Assembly (NCBI GenBank): GCA_020621985.1
Contig: JAHRYS010000004.1
Coordinates: 1 to 64,000 of the forward strand
Reading direction: 5' to 3'
DNA: 64,000 bases
DNA from: Candidatus Ferrigenium altingense
GTDB lineage: Bacteria; Pseudomonadota; Gammaproteobacteria; Burkholderiales; Gallionellaceae
The translations under genes and the position numbers were made by a program. Positions 62,749 to 64,000 of this stretch are shown in pieces (the stretch's first letter is position 1; the number at the start of each line of letters is the position of its first letter). Below the pieces are notes generated by a model. The model had not been told where the DNA came from, did no database searches, and saw only the letters and a program-made list of their open reading frames with translations.

Positions 62749-62951
62749 CGTCATTCCCGCGAAGGCGGGAATCCAGCGGTTTTATTCAATATACCTTTCG
62801 GGTGCCAGGCCATAACCAGCCACTTGGCTGTCGTTCTTTGATAGCCTAGTGGAATGGCTAGTAGTTCCATCAAAAGTTTTTCGGAGATGTTTATCCTTGC
62901 TACGCAAGAAATTTTTTGTTTGACTGGATTCCCGCCTTCGCGGGAATGACG
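62749..62951. repeat. 203-bp element with 28-bp perfect terminal inverted repeats
   Basis: CGTCATTCCCGCGAAGGCGG onward (62749-62776) is perfectly complementary to 62924-62951. Each end is itself a hairpin (TTCCCGC/GCGGGAA). Hairpin-repeat copy 5 lies inside. It is non-coding and fills the gap before the exonuclease gene. Confidence 0.75.
62811..62872 (+). repeat. 62-bp hairpin repeat, copy 5
   Basis: CATAACCAGCCACTTGGCTG opens it, the return strand is ATAGCCTAGTGG, and GGCTAGTAGTTCCATCA closes it. The outer base change C to G (CCACTT/AGTGG) is matched on both arms, keeping the stem. It is nested in the 203-bp element. Confidence 0.85.
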
Positions 62952-62976
62952 TTGTTGAATTTTTAGAGATGTCCAT

Positions 62977-63648
62977 ATGAAAAAAATCGCCCCGACCAAG
63001 GATGAGATCGCCCTTTTGCAACCATTCGCCGGCCTCACGCTGGAGCGCATCCATGTGCCAACAACCACCGAAGAGTTTGCGGCCGCCACTGCCGAGATCA
63101 AGGCTGCGGGCATCGTTGGTTTCGATACCGAATCCAAACCGACGTTTGTCACGGGCGATGTCAGCGAGGGGCCGCACGTGGTGCAGTTCGCGCTGCACGA
63201 CAAGGCCTATCTGTTTCAATTGCATCGGGCGGATGGGCGCACCTATCTGCTCGAGCTGCTGCAATCGGAACAGCTCATCAAGGTGGGCTTCGGCCTGAAA
63301 TCGGATCGCGGGCATATCCTCGCGAAACTGGGCGTGCATTTCAACGCAGTGGTCGATCTCAATACGGTGTTCCGCATGGACGGCTACCACAAGGAGATGG
63401 GCGTCCGGGCAGCGGTGGGGCTGGTCTTCAAGCAGCGCTTTGCCAAGGCGAGGCATGTGACCACCTCCAACTGGTCGCAGCCCCAGCTCACCCCGCAGCA
63501 AATGCTCTACGCGGCAAACGATGCCTACGCGGCGCTGAAAGTTCTGGAGGCCCTGGGCTTGGCCCGTGAAGATTTGCCCATCATGGGCTTGCCCCCTGAA
63601 ACTTCGGGGGAAACTTCGGGGGATACCCCAGGGACGGAGCCTGAGTAA
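62977..63648 (+). CDS. 3'-5' exonuclease, DEDDy (RNase D-like)
   Basis: The protein has 223 residues. Exo I is IVGFDTESKP (Asp, Glu), Exo II is VGFGLKSDRGHI with VVDLNTVF, and Exo III is NDAYAALKV, with Tyr in the DEDDy position and the Asp. There are no HRDC domains, so it is a short single-domain exonuclease. The C-terminus ends with a short Glu/Thr/Ser/Gly repeat (ETSGETSGDTPG). The start has a weak GAGATG. A strong terminator follows 2 bp after the stop. Confidence 0.87.
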   Translation: MKKIAPTKDEIALLQPFAGLTLERIHVPTTTEEFAAATAEIKAAGIVGFDTESKPTFVTGDVSEGPHVVQFALHDKAYLFQLHRADGRTYLLELLQSEQLIKVGFGLKSDRGHILAKLGVHFNAVVDLNTVFRMDGYHKEMGVRAAVGLVFKQRFAKARHVTTSNWSQPQLTPQQMLYAANDAYAALKVLEALGLAREDLPIMGLPPETSGETSGDTPGTEPE

Positions 63649-63650
63649 TT

Positions 63651-63688
63651 GCAAAGAGAAAGCCCGGCATGCCGGGCTTTCTCTTTGC
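63651..63688. terminator. Perfect 38-nt palindromic terminator
   Basis: GCAAAGAGAAAGCCCGGCA and its exact complement meet without a gap. The GC-rich core CCCGGCATGCCGGG is followed by TTTCTCTTT on either strand, so it can end transcripts from both the exonuclease and the converging yebC-type gene. Confidence 0.8.
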
Positions 63689-63803
63689 AGCAATTTCTTA
63701 ACCCTTCCCGAACGAATTAAAGGGGCCGGCCAGATGATTTTCAGGGCTTCGCATTTCTATTTGAACAAATCGAATTGCTTCGCCCCTCTCTCAAGAAACG
63801 CCT

Positions 63804-64000
63804 CTAGCCCGCCAGCCCCACATAGACATTCTGCACGTCATCATCCGCATCAATCGCCTCCAGAAACGCTTCCACCTCTTCACGCTCGGCATCGTTGCCG
63901 AGTGTAACGGCATTCTTCGGGCGATAGCCCAGCTGGGCGGAGATGACGGTGAAGCCTTGCGCCGGCAAGGCGCGGCACACGGTATCCAGATCGGTGATGT
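63804..64000 (-). CDS. YebC/PmpR-family protein, C-terminal part only
   Basis: The 5' part lies beyond the window. The visible 65 residues read [29 protein letters not shown] and end [22 protein letters not shown] followed by TAG. This is the conserved C-terminus of the YebC/TACO1 family, which acts in translation of polyproline stretches or as a regulator. Confidence 0.88.
   Translation of the reverse strand, partial: ITDLDTVCRALPAQGFTVISAQLGYRPKNAVTLGNDAEREEVEAFLEAIDADDDVQNVYVGLAG

Overview
The window reads as a chromosome segment of a betaproteobacterium. The order uvrC-pgsA, the Gly-Cys-Leu tRNA trio, the style of the glycogen, pentose-phosphate and c-type cytochrome genes, and the high-GC codon use all fit Nitrosomonadales, perhaps a Gallionellaceae-like organism. 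That placement is inference from gene style; no marker gene settles it.

Region 1 (1-11553): the end of a tRNA cluster (Gly-GCC, Cys-GCA, Leu-TAA) followed by an AT-richer integrative element of about 11.3 kb inserted in the tRNA-Leu gene. A 23-bp direct repeat around the anticodon marks its ends (228-250 and 11487-11509), and 21-bp paired arm-type repeats lie just inside each end. All its genes are on the minus strand. They are a tyrosine integrase, an IncQ-like replicon (small DNA-binding protein, RepA helicase, RepC initiator, four iterons), a mobilization block (ribbon-helix-helix protein, 47-residue protein, VirD4/TraD-type coupling protein, MobC, short relaxase), and a block with a two-TM protein, a lone DotA/TraY-type type IV secretion protein and a small tail-anchored protein. 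No other secretion-channel genes are present, so the element looks mobilizable and may bring its own copy of one subunit of a helper's I-type channel.

Region 2 (11604-35926): a glycogen and glucose-phosphate gene region. It holds two glycogen/alpha-glucan phosphorylases, gnd, zwf, glk, pgl, glgA, pgi, glgB, glgC, a GH57 enzyme and malQ. Together they make and break glycogen and feed glucose-6-phosphate into the oxidative pentose-phosphate pathway. Phosphoglucomutase is not in the window. The run is interrupted by a Phd/VapC toxin-antitoxin pair, a solitary integron-like gene cassette coding for a HEPN-motif protein (23782-24480), recQ, and an MlaF-like ABC ATPase.

Region 3 (36063-48589): a minus-strand operon of TonB-dependent receptor, periplasmic binding protein and hybrid histidine kinase; tRNA-Pro, tRNA-Arg and tRNA-His; pgsA; uvrC with a palindromic repeat inserted in frame; a large protein with EF-hand-like loops; rlmJ; a flavin-type oxidase-family protein; and a small lipoprotein cytochrome c.

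Region 4 (48796-64000): an accessory stretch with a SEC-C/TPR/methyltransferase fusion, an ORF6N protein, a methyltransferase, and a putative defence cluster of RecQ-phosphoribosyltransferase fusion, DprA-like protein and NERD-helicase. It continues with an orphan antitoxin beside a toxin remnant, a DUF2239-MFS operon with a palindromic operator, a DUF4160/DUF2442 pair, an RlmN-like radical SAM enzyme, a DEDD exonuclease and the 3' end of a yebC-type gene. Five copies of a 60-62 bp hairpin repeat with compensated stems are scattered through regions 2-4.
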